64,000 nucleotides of DNA from Parashewanella curva. Lineage in GTDB: Bacteria; Pseudomonadota; Gammaproteobacteria; Enterobacterales; Shewanellaceae. Made by a program: the position numbers and the translations under genes. Shown in pieces: positions 56,935 through 64,000 of this stretch. Each line of letters begins with the position of its first letter. The stretch's first letter is position 1. The notes beneath the pieces are model-generated. The model did not search any database, had not been told where the DNA came from, and worked only from the letters and a program-made list of their open reading frames with translations. The DNA is taken from contig NZ_ML014754.1 in NCBI RefSeq assembly GCF_003675895.1, positions 55,288 through 119,287 on the forward strand. Reading direction: 5' to 3'.

Positions 56935-59301
56935 ATGACCCAAGCAAGAGAAATTACTGCTCTAAAAAAATTAGTAAGAGCATCAAACTTTCTAGCAACA
57001 TCTCAAATTTATCTTAAAAAGAACGTCTTACACAAAAGACCTCTTGAACATGGCGACATCAAACCGCGACTTTTAGGTCACTGGGGAACATGTCCCGGCA
57101 TTAACTTCGTTTATGCACATGTAAATCGTCTTATTGTAAAAAACCAACGTCCTTTCTTATACTTAGTTGGACCAGGCCACGGTTTCCCAGCTGTTCAAGC
57201 TAACTTATTCATTGAAGGCTCACTAAGCCACTACTACCCAGACATCATTCCTTACAACGAAGACGGCATCGTCGATATTTGTAAGAAATTTTCAGCAGCA
57301 TACGGTTATCCTTCACACGCTAACCCAGAAGCTCCTGGTCAAATTCTTGAAGGTGGTGAGCTAGGTTACTCTTTATCTGTTGGTTTTGGTGCGGTTCTAG
57401 ATAACCCTAACCTAATCGCAACAGTGCTTGTTGGTGATGGTGAAGCCGAAACAGGTCCTCTAGCGGCATCTTGGTATGCAAACCGTCTTATCAACCCAGC
57501 GACTGATGGTGCAGTACTTCCTATCGTTCACATCAATGGTTATAAGATTTCTGGCCCTACTCGTATGGGTCGTATGAGCCACGAAGAGTTAGATCTTGAA
57601 TTCCGTGGTCTTGGTTATCACCCAATCATTGTGGACGATCAAGAAGAAGGTGACGTGTATGTAACTATGGCTGAGGCTATGGACAAAGCATACGAAATCA
57701 TCAATGACGTTCAAACTCGTGCTCGTAACGGTGAAGATGTAGAAAAACCACGTTGGCCTGTAATCTTAATGCGTACAGCTAAAGGTTGGACTGGTGTTTC
57801 TGAAGACAACGGTAACAAGCTTGAAGGCAACTGTGACTCTCACCAAGTTATCGTTAACAAGTGTGCGACGAATAAAGAACACCTTGAAGCATTAGATGCT
57901 TGGTTAGCAAGCTACAAGTTCGATGAGCTATATAAGCAAGACGCTCATGGTCATTTAACTTTCGATAAAGACATTCAGTCTTTACTTCCACCAAAAGAGT
58001 TATGCTGTGGTCGTCAACACCTAAGCTATGGCGGTGAAGTTGTTCGCGCACTGAACAACCCAGATCTAAACAAGCTATCTTATGGTCCAGAAGTACCTCG
58101 CGGTCACCGTGGCTTCTCGATGAACAAGATGGGTGAGTGGATGCGTGAAGCGTTTAAGCTAAACCGCGATCAACGTAACCTACGTATCTTCAGCCCTGAC
58201 GAAACATACTCTAACCAGCTTCAAGCGGTATTCGAAGAAACTGACCGTGCATGGCAGTGGCCTATCGAAGAATGGGATAAAGACATGGCTCGTGATGGTC
58301 GTGTACTAGAACTACTTTCTGAAAACTTACTGTTCGGGATGCTTCACGGCTACACAGTAACGGGTCGTCACGGTATGTTCCCAACTTATGAGTCTTTCTC
58401 ACAAGTTATTTCTTCAATGGCTGACCAATACTGTAAATACGTTTATGCAAGCCAAGGTGTACATTTCCGTAAGCCTTTACCATCTTGCAACGTAGTATTG
58501 TCTTCACTACTAGAGCGTCAAGATCACAACGGTTACTCTCACCAAAACCCATCGTTCTTAGGTGCGATGCTAGAGAAACACCCTAAGATCACTTCTGCAT
58601 ACTTACCAGCGGATGCAAACAGCACTCTGGTATATACAGAAAAAGCATATGCAGGTCGTGACAAGCTAAACATTCTAGTTGCTGGTAAGAAAGAACTTCC
58701 TCAATGGTTGAACCTAGAAGAAGCTCGTAAGCAAGCTGCTGATGGTGTAATGGTTTGGGACTTCGCTTCTGACGAAAACCCAGATGTAATTCTAGCGGCA
58801 TGTGGTGACTATGTAACTCAAGAAGCCATGGCTGCTCTAGTACTTATCCGTGAAATGCTTCCACGTGTACGTGTTCGTTTCGTGAGCGTTACTGAACTAA
58901 CTTCAAGCGGTCTAGGTAGCCCAGAGTTCCAAGCTAAACCTTGGCTAATGGATGAAATCTTTACTGAAGATAAAGGTGTTGTATTCAACTATCACGGTTA
59001 TCCAAACACCATTAAGAAACTTATCTTTGATTACAAAGGTTGTAAGCGTTTCCGTATTAAAGGTTACGAAGAAGAAGGTTCTACTACAACTCCATTCGAT
59101 ATGGGTGTACGTAACGGTACTTCTCGTTTCCACTTAGTCATTGATATGGCTTACAAGTTGTTCCAACAAGGTGTTATCGACGAGCCACAGCATGTTGATA
59201 TCACCACAGATATGTTGCAGCGTCTTGTTGACCATAACAACTACATCAAAGTACACGGTGTGGATCCTAAGCACATCGAAGACTGGGTGTGGACTCGCTA
59301 A
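56935..59301 (+). CDS. xfp: Xylulose-5-phosphate/fructose-6-phosphate phosphoketolase
   Basis: The enzyme cleaves xylulose-5-P (and usually fructose-6-P) with phosphate to acetyl-phosphate plus a triose or tetrose phosphate, using thiamine diphosphate. The 788-aa protein has GPGHGFPAVQANLFIEGS, EGGELGYSLSVGFGAV, the ThDP/Mg site GDGEAETGPLAASW and HINGYKISGPT, all phosphoketolase hallmarks, at normal length. The start follows GAGG by six bases. Codon use is strongly biased to the preferred set, suggesting high expression. A HexR-like site upstream and tal/pgi downstream tie it to central carbon control. Confidence 0.97.
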   Translation: MTQAREITALKKLVRASNFLATSQIYLKKNVLHKRPLEHGDIKPRLLGHWGTCPGINFVYAHVNRLIVKNQRPFLYLVGPGHGFPAVQANLFIEGSLSHYYPDIIPYNEDGIVDICKKFSAAYGYPSHANPEAPGQILEGGELGYSLSVGFGAVLDNPNLIATVLVGDGEAETGPLAASWYANRLINPATDGAVLPIVHINGYKISGPTRMGRMSHEELDLEFRGLGYHPIIVDDQEEGDVYVTMAEAMDKAYEIINDVQTRARNGEDVEKPRWPVILMRTAKGWTGVSEDNGNKLEGNCDSHQVIVNKCATNKEHLEALDAWLASYKFDELYKQDAHGHLTFDKDIQSLLPPKELCCGRQHLSYGGEVVRALNNPDLNKLSYGPEVPRGHRGFSMNKMGEWMREAFKLNRDQRNLRIFSPDETYSNQLQAVFEETDRAWQWPIEEWDKDMARDGRVLELLSENLLFGMLHGYTVTGRHGMFPTYESFSQVISSMADQYCKYVYASQGVHFRKPLPSCNVVLSSLLERQDHNGYSHQNPSFLGAMLEKHPKITSAYLPADANSTLVYTEKAYAGRDKLNILVAGKKELPQWLNLEEARKQAADGVMVWDFASDENPDVILAACGDYVTQEAMAALVLIREMLPRVRVRFVSVTELTSSGLGSPEFQAKPWLMDEIFTEDKGVVFNYHGYPNTIKKLIFDYKGCKRFRIKGYEEEGSTTTPFDMGVRNGTSRFHLVIDMAYKLFQQGVIDEPQHVDITTDMLQRLVDHNNYIKVHGVDPKHIEDWVWTR

Positions 59302-59325
59302 TCTAAGCGCATTCGCTTTAATGGC

Positions 59326-59361
59326 AAAAAGGCCGTCAGTATAAGCTTGACGGCCTTTTTT
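59326..59361 (+). terminator. Rho-independent terminator of xfp
   Basis: AAAAAGGCCGTCA, loop GTATAAGCT, TGACGGCCTTTTTT: thirteen pairs with A and T tracts, so it can also serve the converging gene at 59380. Confidence 0.95.
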
Positions 59362-59379
59362 ATAATATTAGATCTAATT

Positions 59380-60846
59380 TTAATTCCATTTTGCCCAATT
59401 AAAAACAAAAACCGTACCTACTTTAGGTGCATATTTCCCTGTTGCGGGTTGACCATTATGCAGTTTAAGAAATGCGTATTTTCCTCGAGGATCATGCCAA
59501 CCAAGGTAGCCATCTCTAATAACTAATTTACCGCTAAGGTCGGTTGAAAACCAACGAACAGAACTTCCATACCAGACTTTATCGCCATTAGCGATGTCTT
59601 TTAAACTGATATTTTGCGCTGTTTTATCTTCACCGTGTAGTTTATTTAGTGGCTTTAACTCTATACGACCCTCTTTATCATACTTGCTTACAATATAAAA
59701 TCGCTGTTTATGAAATTCTGGCTGTTCCAAGGGCTTAGGATCAAAATAACGATTCCCTTGGGAAGTATTGACGTGAGTGATGAGCGAAACAATTTCGCGG
59801 TCTAACTCTGACACTCTAACATTGGGTTTGTTAGGTTGCTTTTTAATCGTTCCAAAATCGCTTTGATAAGGATATCTTGCACTCATGTATAAAGAGGGTT
59901 CATACCAACCAGAACTTAGCCCTTTTCCAAAGATGTCATCACCAAGAATGACCGTACTCGGTAAATACCCAAGAGGTAAAGCATAAACGCTTCCAGGTGC
60001 ATGACCTAGTTCTATCTCTTCATATGTCTGGAAAAAAATGCTATTCCGTTTGGGATCTGAATAAATTTTATTTGATGATCTTTGTTGAGGTCTAACGTAA
60101 TCATTGACATATGAAACTAAGTGATTTGTTGTATATGTTCCTTCTTTTTTTTGCTTAACTTTATTGCTTTTTAAAGCATAAAAAAAGTTTCTTACTGGAT
60201 ATGAATCAGGAATATCGATCCTACCTGTTCGTACTCTAACGTCATTAAAATATGTTTCCCCTTCAATATAAATGTGAGTTTTATAATTAATATTGACAAT
60301 CTCAACAGGTATAGATGTCTTAGTTATTTCTTCAGCAACACCACTAATAATATTTTGATTCCCATCAATTAAAAAAATGTCATAGAATCTGGAACCTTCA
60401 AGGTCAACCCTATCTGCTCGATTTTTGAAAGGCGTATCAATGACGAAACTTTTGAAATCAACTTTTATCCGACGAATTCTTTGCCCCTGCCTGAACACAT
60501 CACTAACGATATCATCGTATAATATTTCCCCTCCCAACACAGCCCCCTCACCTGAAACAGATGCTGTTTCAGCACCTAGATCATAGGGAGATATTCTTAT
60601 TTCTTTTTTTGATCTTCTCTCCCTTAAAAGCAAACCGTATCTTGGTAATGTATCTATGTTATTAACCCTAAAAAAACCAAGTGTTTTGTTTATCTTAACG
60701 GTCGATTGCCTTTGGTTTTTTATCCCTATCTCTAATAGAATACCTCCATCTACTTTAGCTGCATCTTGCCCTTCACCTGCTATAGTTGATGCAGAAATGC
60801 AAACTAATATCACTAATGAAACTATTCGTATTACTTGACTGTACAT
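59380..60846 (-). CDS. Unknown secreted protein, 488 aa
   Basis: I do not recognise a family. The N-terminus MYSQVIRIVSLVILVCISAS then TIAGE is a signal peptide, so it is periplasmic or exported. The mature part is beta-rich and polar, with paired charged segments (KNRADRVDLEGSRFYDIFLI, KTHIYIEGETYFNDVRVRTG) and a C-terminus with aromatic clusters (WYGSSVRWFSTDLSGKLVIR, DGYLGWHDPRGKYAFLKLHN). The ATG at 60846 follows AAGGA by six bases and starts the signal peptide; an upstream ATG at 60924 would spoil it. It converges with xfp and stands alone. Confidence 0.7.
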   Translation of the reverse strand: MYSQVIRIVSLVILVCISASTIAGEGQDAAKVDGGILLEIGIKNQRQSTVKINKTLGFFRVNNIDTLPRYGLLLRERRSKKEIRISPYDLGAETASVSGEGAVLGGEILYDDIVSDVFRQGQRIRRIKVDFKSFVIDTPFKNRADRVDLEGSRFYDIFLIDGNQNIISGVAEEITKTSIPVEIVNINYKTHIYIEGETYFNDVRVRTGRIDIPDSYPVRNFFYALKSNKVKQKKEGTYTTNHLVSYVNDYVRPQQRSSNKIYSDPKRNSIFFQTYEEIELGHAPGSVYALPLGYLPSTVILGDDIFGKGLSSGWYEPSLYMSARYPYQSDFGTIKKQPNKPNVRVSELDREIVSLITHVNTSQGNRYFDPKPLEQPEFHKQRFYIVSKYDKEGRIELKPLNKLHGEDKTAQNISLKDIANGDKVWYGSSVRWFSTDLSGKLVIRDGYLGWHDPRGKYAFLKLHNGQPATGKYAPKVGTVFVFNWAKWN

Positions 60847-60983
60847 AACTCGTCCTTGCCCATAGTTATAACTAACGTTAACTATAGACAAAAGAATTCC
60901 GCTAAGCAGATACGAAAAGCACATAGCTTAATATTTAACGAAGTTCAGTACGTATATTTTCTTCACTCTGTAGTTTTCTCAAC

Positions 60984-61252
60984 CTAGGGCGTGTTGATCT
61001 TTCAGGATTAAATTTTGTGCTATTTGAGCACTTTTCTGTTCAAGGCGTGAGCAGTGAAGCTTAGTCAACTCAGAGAGCTGCTCACAACAAAGAACAGGAA
61101 GTGCTCAAAAGCATCGAAGACAACGTAAATTGGTCACTTCTGCTGCGTTATCGTCTGTTTATGTGGGGCAGCCACACTTCACAAACTCTGCCTTGCATAA
61201 GATAACCAATTTATCGCTGCAAAAATAAACACGAAAGATCAACACGCCCTAG
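60984..61252. mobile_element. 269-bp MITE, family B, complete
   Basis: Perfect 20-bp terminal inverted repeats (CTAGGGCGTGTTGATCTTTC) bound the element. Its interior shares blocks in the same order with the family A element at 3671: TTC.AGGCGTGA, an inverted TCACAACAAAGAA, CTGCGTTA, TGCCTTGC.TAA and TCGCTG. The outer CTAG at both ends may be a target duplication of the YTAR type. No transposase is encoded. The rest of the 60847-61328 gap holds nothing else I can support. Confidence 0.88.
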
Positions 61253-61328
61253 AATACAAAAACGATTTAAGCCAAGCATCTTGAAATCCACTTATGATAA
61301 AATTCGACTTTTGTATCAATCTAATTTT

Positions 61329-61769
61329 ATGGATTTTTTAGTTGATTTTGGGTATGCAGGACTGTTTTCTGCCGCATTTTTAGCCGCTACGATACTCCCC
61401 CTTGGCTCAGAAGTTATTTTGGTTTCTTTATTGATATCAGGGTTATCACCGACAGCATTAGTCGTTGTAGCCAGCATAGGTAATGTTCTTGGTTCTTACA
61501 CCAACTATCTTATCGGTGCATATCTTTCCCAAAGCAAAGCGCAACGTTGGCTAAAAATCTCAGACAAAGAACTTGAGCAAGCTCAACAAAGATTTAAAAA
61601 ATACGGTACTTTATCGTTGTGTTTTGCATGGTTGCCTGTCATAGGTGATCCTCTAACATTAATTGCGGGAGTATTAAGAGTTAAATTACTTCACTTCTTC
61701 ACACTCGTCACAATAGGAAAAGCAGGTCGTTATTGTGTTTTAGCCTATTTAACGTTATACGCCCTTTAA
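61329..61769 (+). CDS. YqaA-like small membrane protein (VTT/DedA-type)
   Basis: The 146-aa protein has four hydrophobic segments and the VTT-type pattern: FLAATILPLGSEVILVSLLI, a GNVLGSYTNYLIGAYLS re-entrant stretch, and FAWLPVIGDPLTLIAGVLR near the C-terminus. DedA-type proteins act in lipid carrier recycling or membrane homeostasis; the role of YqaA is unknown. The ATG at 61329 gives the family length; a TTG at 61281 adds 16 unsupported residues next to the MITE. Confidence 0.85.
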   Translation: MDFLVDFGYAGLFSAAFLAATILPLGSEVILVSLLISGLSPTALVVVASIGNVLGSYTNYLIGAYLSQSKAQRWLKISDKELEQAQQRFKKYGTLSLCFAWLPVIGDPLTLIAGVLRVKLLHFFTLVTIGKAGRYCVLAYLTLYAL

Positions 61770-61806
61770 CCCAGAGACTATATGGCCTCTAGTTTACTTC
61801 TCCCTC

Positions 61807-61846
61807 CTAAAGCAAAAATGTAAATAAAGTTACATTTTTGCTTTAG
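61807..61846. repeat. Perfect 17-bp inverted repeat upstream of tal
   Basis: CTAAAGCAAAAATGTAA, loop ATAAAG, TTACATTTTTGCTTTAG. It may be a bidirectional hairpin terminator of the YqaA-type gene. Its core TGTAA...TTACA also resembles a HexR half-site pair with one extra base in the spacer. Confidence 0.6.
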
Positions 61847-61973
61847 AATGCGCATTAGCTGCCACAGAAATTATCTATTTCAAGTATTTTTAGTAATTTA
61901 ATTTCAAGATATTGGAATTTACTTTAAAATAGTTTTTAATACTGAAAACTCTTTTTATGTTAAGAAGTATCTC

Positions 61974-62930
61974 ATGACAAACAGCTTAGAACAGCTAAAG
62001 CAACACACCACTGTAGTTGCCGATACTGGTGATATTGAAAGTATCAAACGATACCAACCAGAAGATGCCACCACCAACCCATCACTTATTTTAAAAGCAT
62101 CTGAAATTCCACAGTATGCGAATTTAATTGAAGACGCCGTAAATTGGGCAAAATCTCAAAGTGGTAACCTTGAGCAACAAATTGAAGATGCTGCTGATAA
62201 ACTGGCAGTCAACATCGGTGTTGAAATTCTTAAATATGTACCAGGCCGCATGTCTACCGAAGTAGACGCACATCTGTCTTTTGATAAAGAAGCATCTATC
62301 GCTAAAGCTCATAAGCTTATCAAGCTATATCAAGATGCTGGTATCGATAAGTCTCGTATCCTTATCAAACTTGCTTCAACTTGGGAAGGCATTGCTGCTG
62401 CTAAGGAACTTGAGCAAGAAGGCATTAACTGTAACTTAACGTTATTGTTTAGCTTTGCTCAAGCTAGAGCTTGTGCTGAAGCAGATGTATATCTGATCTC
62501 ACCTTTTGTCGGTCGTATTTTAGATTGGTACAAAAAAGCACATCAAAAAGACTATACAGCTCAAGAAGATCCTGGAGTTCAATCTGTTACTGAAATTTAC
62601 CAGTACTACAAAGAACATGGCTACAACACTATTGTAATGGGTGCTAGCTTCCGTAACACTGGGGAAATCTTAGAGTTGGCAGGCTGTGATCGTCTCACTA
62701 TCGGTCCTTCACTATTAGAAGAGCTTACAAATTCAGAACTTACAGTTGAACGCAAGCTAAGCCCTGTTGAAGCCAGTAAAAAAGAACCTACACAACTTAC
62801 TGAAGCAGAGTTCCGTTGGCAGTTTAACCAAGATGCTATGGCGGTTGAAAAACTGGCAGAAGGCATTAGAAACTTTGCGATAGATCAAGACAAGCTTGAA
62901 GTGATGCTTAAATCTAAGTTACAAGCTTAA
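61974..62930 (+). CDS. tal: Transaldolase
   Basis: Transaldolase moves a dihydroxyacetone unit between sedoheptulose-7-P and glyceraldehyde-3-P in the non-oxidative pentose phosphate pathway. The 318-aa protein has the substrate motif [13 protein letters not shown], the Schiff-base lysine in [13 protein letters not shown], and [10 protein letters not shown], with the length of TalB. It ends in a terminator and is followed by pgi, a pairing common in Shewanella and relatives. Confidence 0.97.
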   Translation: MTNSLEQLKQHTTVVADTGDIESIKRYQPEDATTNPSLILKASEIPQYANLIEDAVNWAKSQSGNLEQQIEDAADKLAVNIGVEILKYVPGRMSTEVDAHLSFDKEASIAKAHKLIKLYQDAGIDKSRILIKLASTWEGIAAAKELEQEGINCNLTLLFSFAQARACAEADVYLISPFVGRILDWYKKAHQKDYTAQEDPGVQSVTEIYQYYKEHGYNTIVMGASFRNTGEILELAGCDRLTIGPSLLEELTNSELTVERKLSPVEASKKEPTQLTEAEFRWQFNQDAMAVEKLAEGIRNFAIDQDKLEVMLKSKLQA

Positions 62931-62946
62931 AAAACTATAAAATACT

Positions 62947-62972
62947 CAGGCGACTTAGGTCGCCTGTTTTAT
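62947..62972 (+). terminator. Rho-independent terminator of tal
   Basis: CAGGCGAC, loop TTAG, GTCGCCTG then TTTTATTTATT, 16 bp after the tal stop. Confidence 0.9.
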
Positions 62973-63038
62973 TTATTCTACATAACTAATTTAACAGTTA
63001 TTAAATCCTAAACGGACTTAACTCAGGAGAAGCGTTAC

Positions 63039-64000
63039 ATGTCCCATCTAACCGAATCTTCAGCTTGGCAAGCTCTTTCATCTCATCAGCCAAGCATCAA
63101 GCATATGCGTGAGTTATTTAAAGAAGATCCACAACGTTTTGAAAAAATGTCTTTAAAAAGCTGTGGCTTCTTATTCGACTATTCTAAAAACCGTCTCGAT
63201 GATAAAGCGCTCGAACTTCTTATTGAATTAGCTAACTCAGCTAATCTCCCAGCAAAAATAAAAGCCATGTTCGCTGGTGAAGCCATTAATACCACAGAAA
63301 ATCGAGCGGTATTGCACACAGCACTTCGCGCAGATTCAAATGCAGACATTCGAGTCAACGGTGAAAACATTGTTCCTGAAGTTCAACAAACACTGGCTAA
63401 AATGGAGCAATTTGTTGCTGACGTTCACCAAGGTACTTGGAAAGGTCACACAGGTAAAACCATCACAGACATCGTAAGTATCGGTATCGGCGGTTCATTC
63501 TTAGGCCCAAAAATCGCATCTCAAGCGCTTCGCCCATTTTGGACTGGCCACCTTAACTGCCACTTTGTGGCCAACGTAGATGCCACTTCAATCGTTGAAA
63601 AGCTAAAAGGGTTAGATCCTGAAACTACATTGTTCGTTATGTCTTCTAAGTCGTTTTCGACTCAAGAAACATTAACTAATACCTTATCAGCAAGAAAATG
63701 GCTGTTGGATTCTGGCGCTGAGCAATCAGCAGTAGCAAAACACTTTGTTGCGATTACGTCGAACGTACCCAAAGCCACCGAGTTTGGTATCGATGCCAAT
63801 AACATTTTCCCTATGTGGGACTGGGTTGGCGGTCGCTACTCCATGTGGTCTGCTATCGGCTTACCAGTAGCGCTGTTAATCGGCTTTAATGCGTTTAGAG
63901 AGCTTCTAGCTGGTGCTGCTGAAATGGATGAGCATTTTGCAACTCAGCCATTAGAGCAAAACATGCCTGTATTAATGGGAATGATTTCTTTGTGGTACAG
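63039..64000 (+). CDS. pgi: Glucose-6-phosphate isomerase, cut by the window end
   Basis: Pgi interconverts glucose-6-P and fructose-6-P. The first 320 codons are present and the frame is open to the end of the window. They include [18 protein letters not shown] and the signature [16 protein letters not shown] with [16 protein letters not shown]. The ATG at 63039 follows AGGAG by about seven bases. The missing third lies beyond the window. Confidence 0.97.
   Translation, partial: MSHLTESSAWQALSSHQPSIKHMRELFKEDPQRFEKMSLKSCGFLFDYSKNRLDDKALELLIELANSANLPAKIKAMFAGEAINTTENRAVLHTALRADSNADIRVNGENIVPEVQQTLAKMEQFVADVHQGTWKGHTGKTITDIVSIGIGGSFLGPKIASQALRPFWTGHLNCHFVANVDATSIVEKLKGLDPETTLFVMSSKSFSTQETLTNTLSARKWLLDSGAEQSAVAKHFVAITSNVPKATEFGIDANNIFPMWDWVGGRYSMWSAIGLPVALLIGFNAFRELLAGAAEMDEHFATQPLEQNMPVLMGMISLWY

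Overview
The window is an AT-rich stretch of a marine gammaproteobacterial chromosome, most likely from the Shewanellaceae. Three things point there: the order rpsT / murJ-ribF-ileS-lspA-fkpB-ispH next to a pilV-pilW-pilX-pilY1-pilE-tapY2 minor-pilin locus, a HepT/MntA pair matching the Shewanella prototype in its motifs, and the RfaH-controlled surface polysaccharide locus. The low GC and the ankyrin gene would fit a Parashewanella-like or low-GC Shewanella genome; that is inference.

Layout. (1) 1-2.2 kb: a tRNA operon (tRNA-Ala, a decayed tRNA-Glu piece, three tRNA-Glu genes on a 197-bp tandem repeat) directly downstream of gltX. (2) 2.3-12.7 kb: a lone ugd, a MITE, an ISAs1-type transposase relic, and four co-directional genes (SWIM/SNF2 helicase, unknown 578-aa protein, J-domain protein, beta-CASP metallo-hydrolase) interrupted by a deleted MITE copy. 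(3) 12.9-34.5 kb: one long minus-strand polysaccharide operon. It starts at a JUMPstart/ops element followed by three 113-bp hairpin-rich repeats, then runs export protein, Wzz, initiating transferase, a small-molecule cassette (ParB-like serine kinase, PLP enzyme, HAD phosphatase), Wzx, TupA-like ATP-grasp, glycosyltransferases, Wzy, ugd, uronate epimerase, galU, two HEPN/MNT modules, galE. rfaH lies just upstream. (4) 35.8-43.5 kb: a POT peptide transporter and the type IV minor-pilin/PilY1 genes. (5) 43.8-52.6 kb: housekeeping genes ispH, fkpB, lspA, ileS, ribF, murJ, rpsT. (6) 52.6-56.8 kb: ankyrin protein, yaaA, and an AGCS symporter with a long structured leader ending in a terminator. 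(7) 56.9-64 kb: phosphoketolase with a HexR-like operator, an unknown secreted protein, a second MITE, a YqaA-like protein, transaldolase, and the first two thirds of pgi.

How it fits together. The polysaccharide locus encodes UDP-glucose, UDP-glucuronate and UDP-galactose-type precursors, lipid-linked repeat assembly, Wzx/Wzy polymerisation and export, under RfaH antitermination. The serine-kinase/PLP/HAD cassette with an ATP-grasp protein suggests an amino-alcohol (ethanolamine- or serinol-like) decoration, perhaps amide-linked to the uronic acid. The 57-64 kb region links phosphoketolase to the non-oxidative pentose phosphate and upper glycolytic enzymes. Small non-autonomous elements (two related 268/269-bp MITEs, a deleted copy, a solo end) and REP-like palindromes are scattered between genes.
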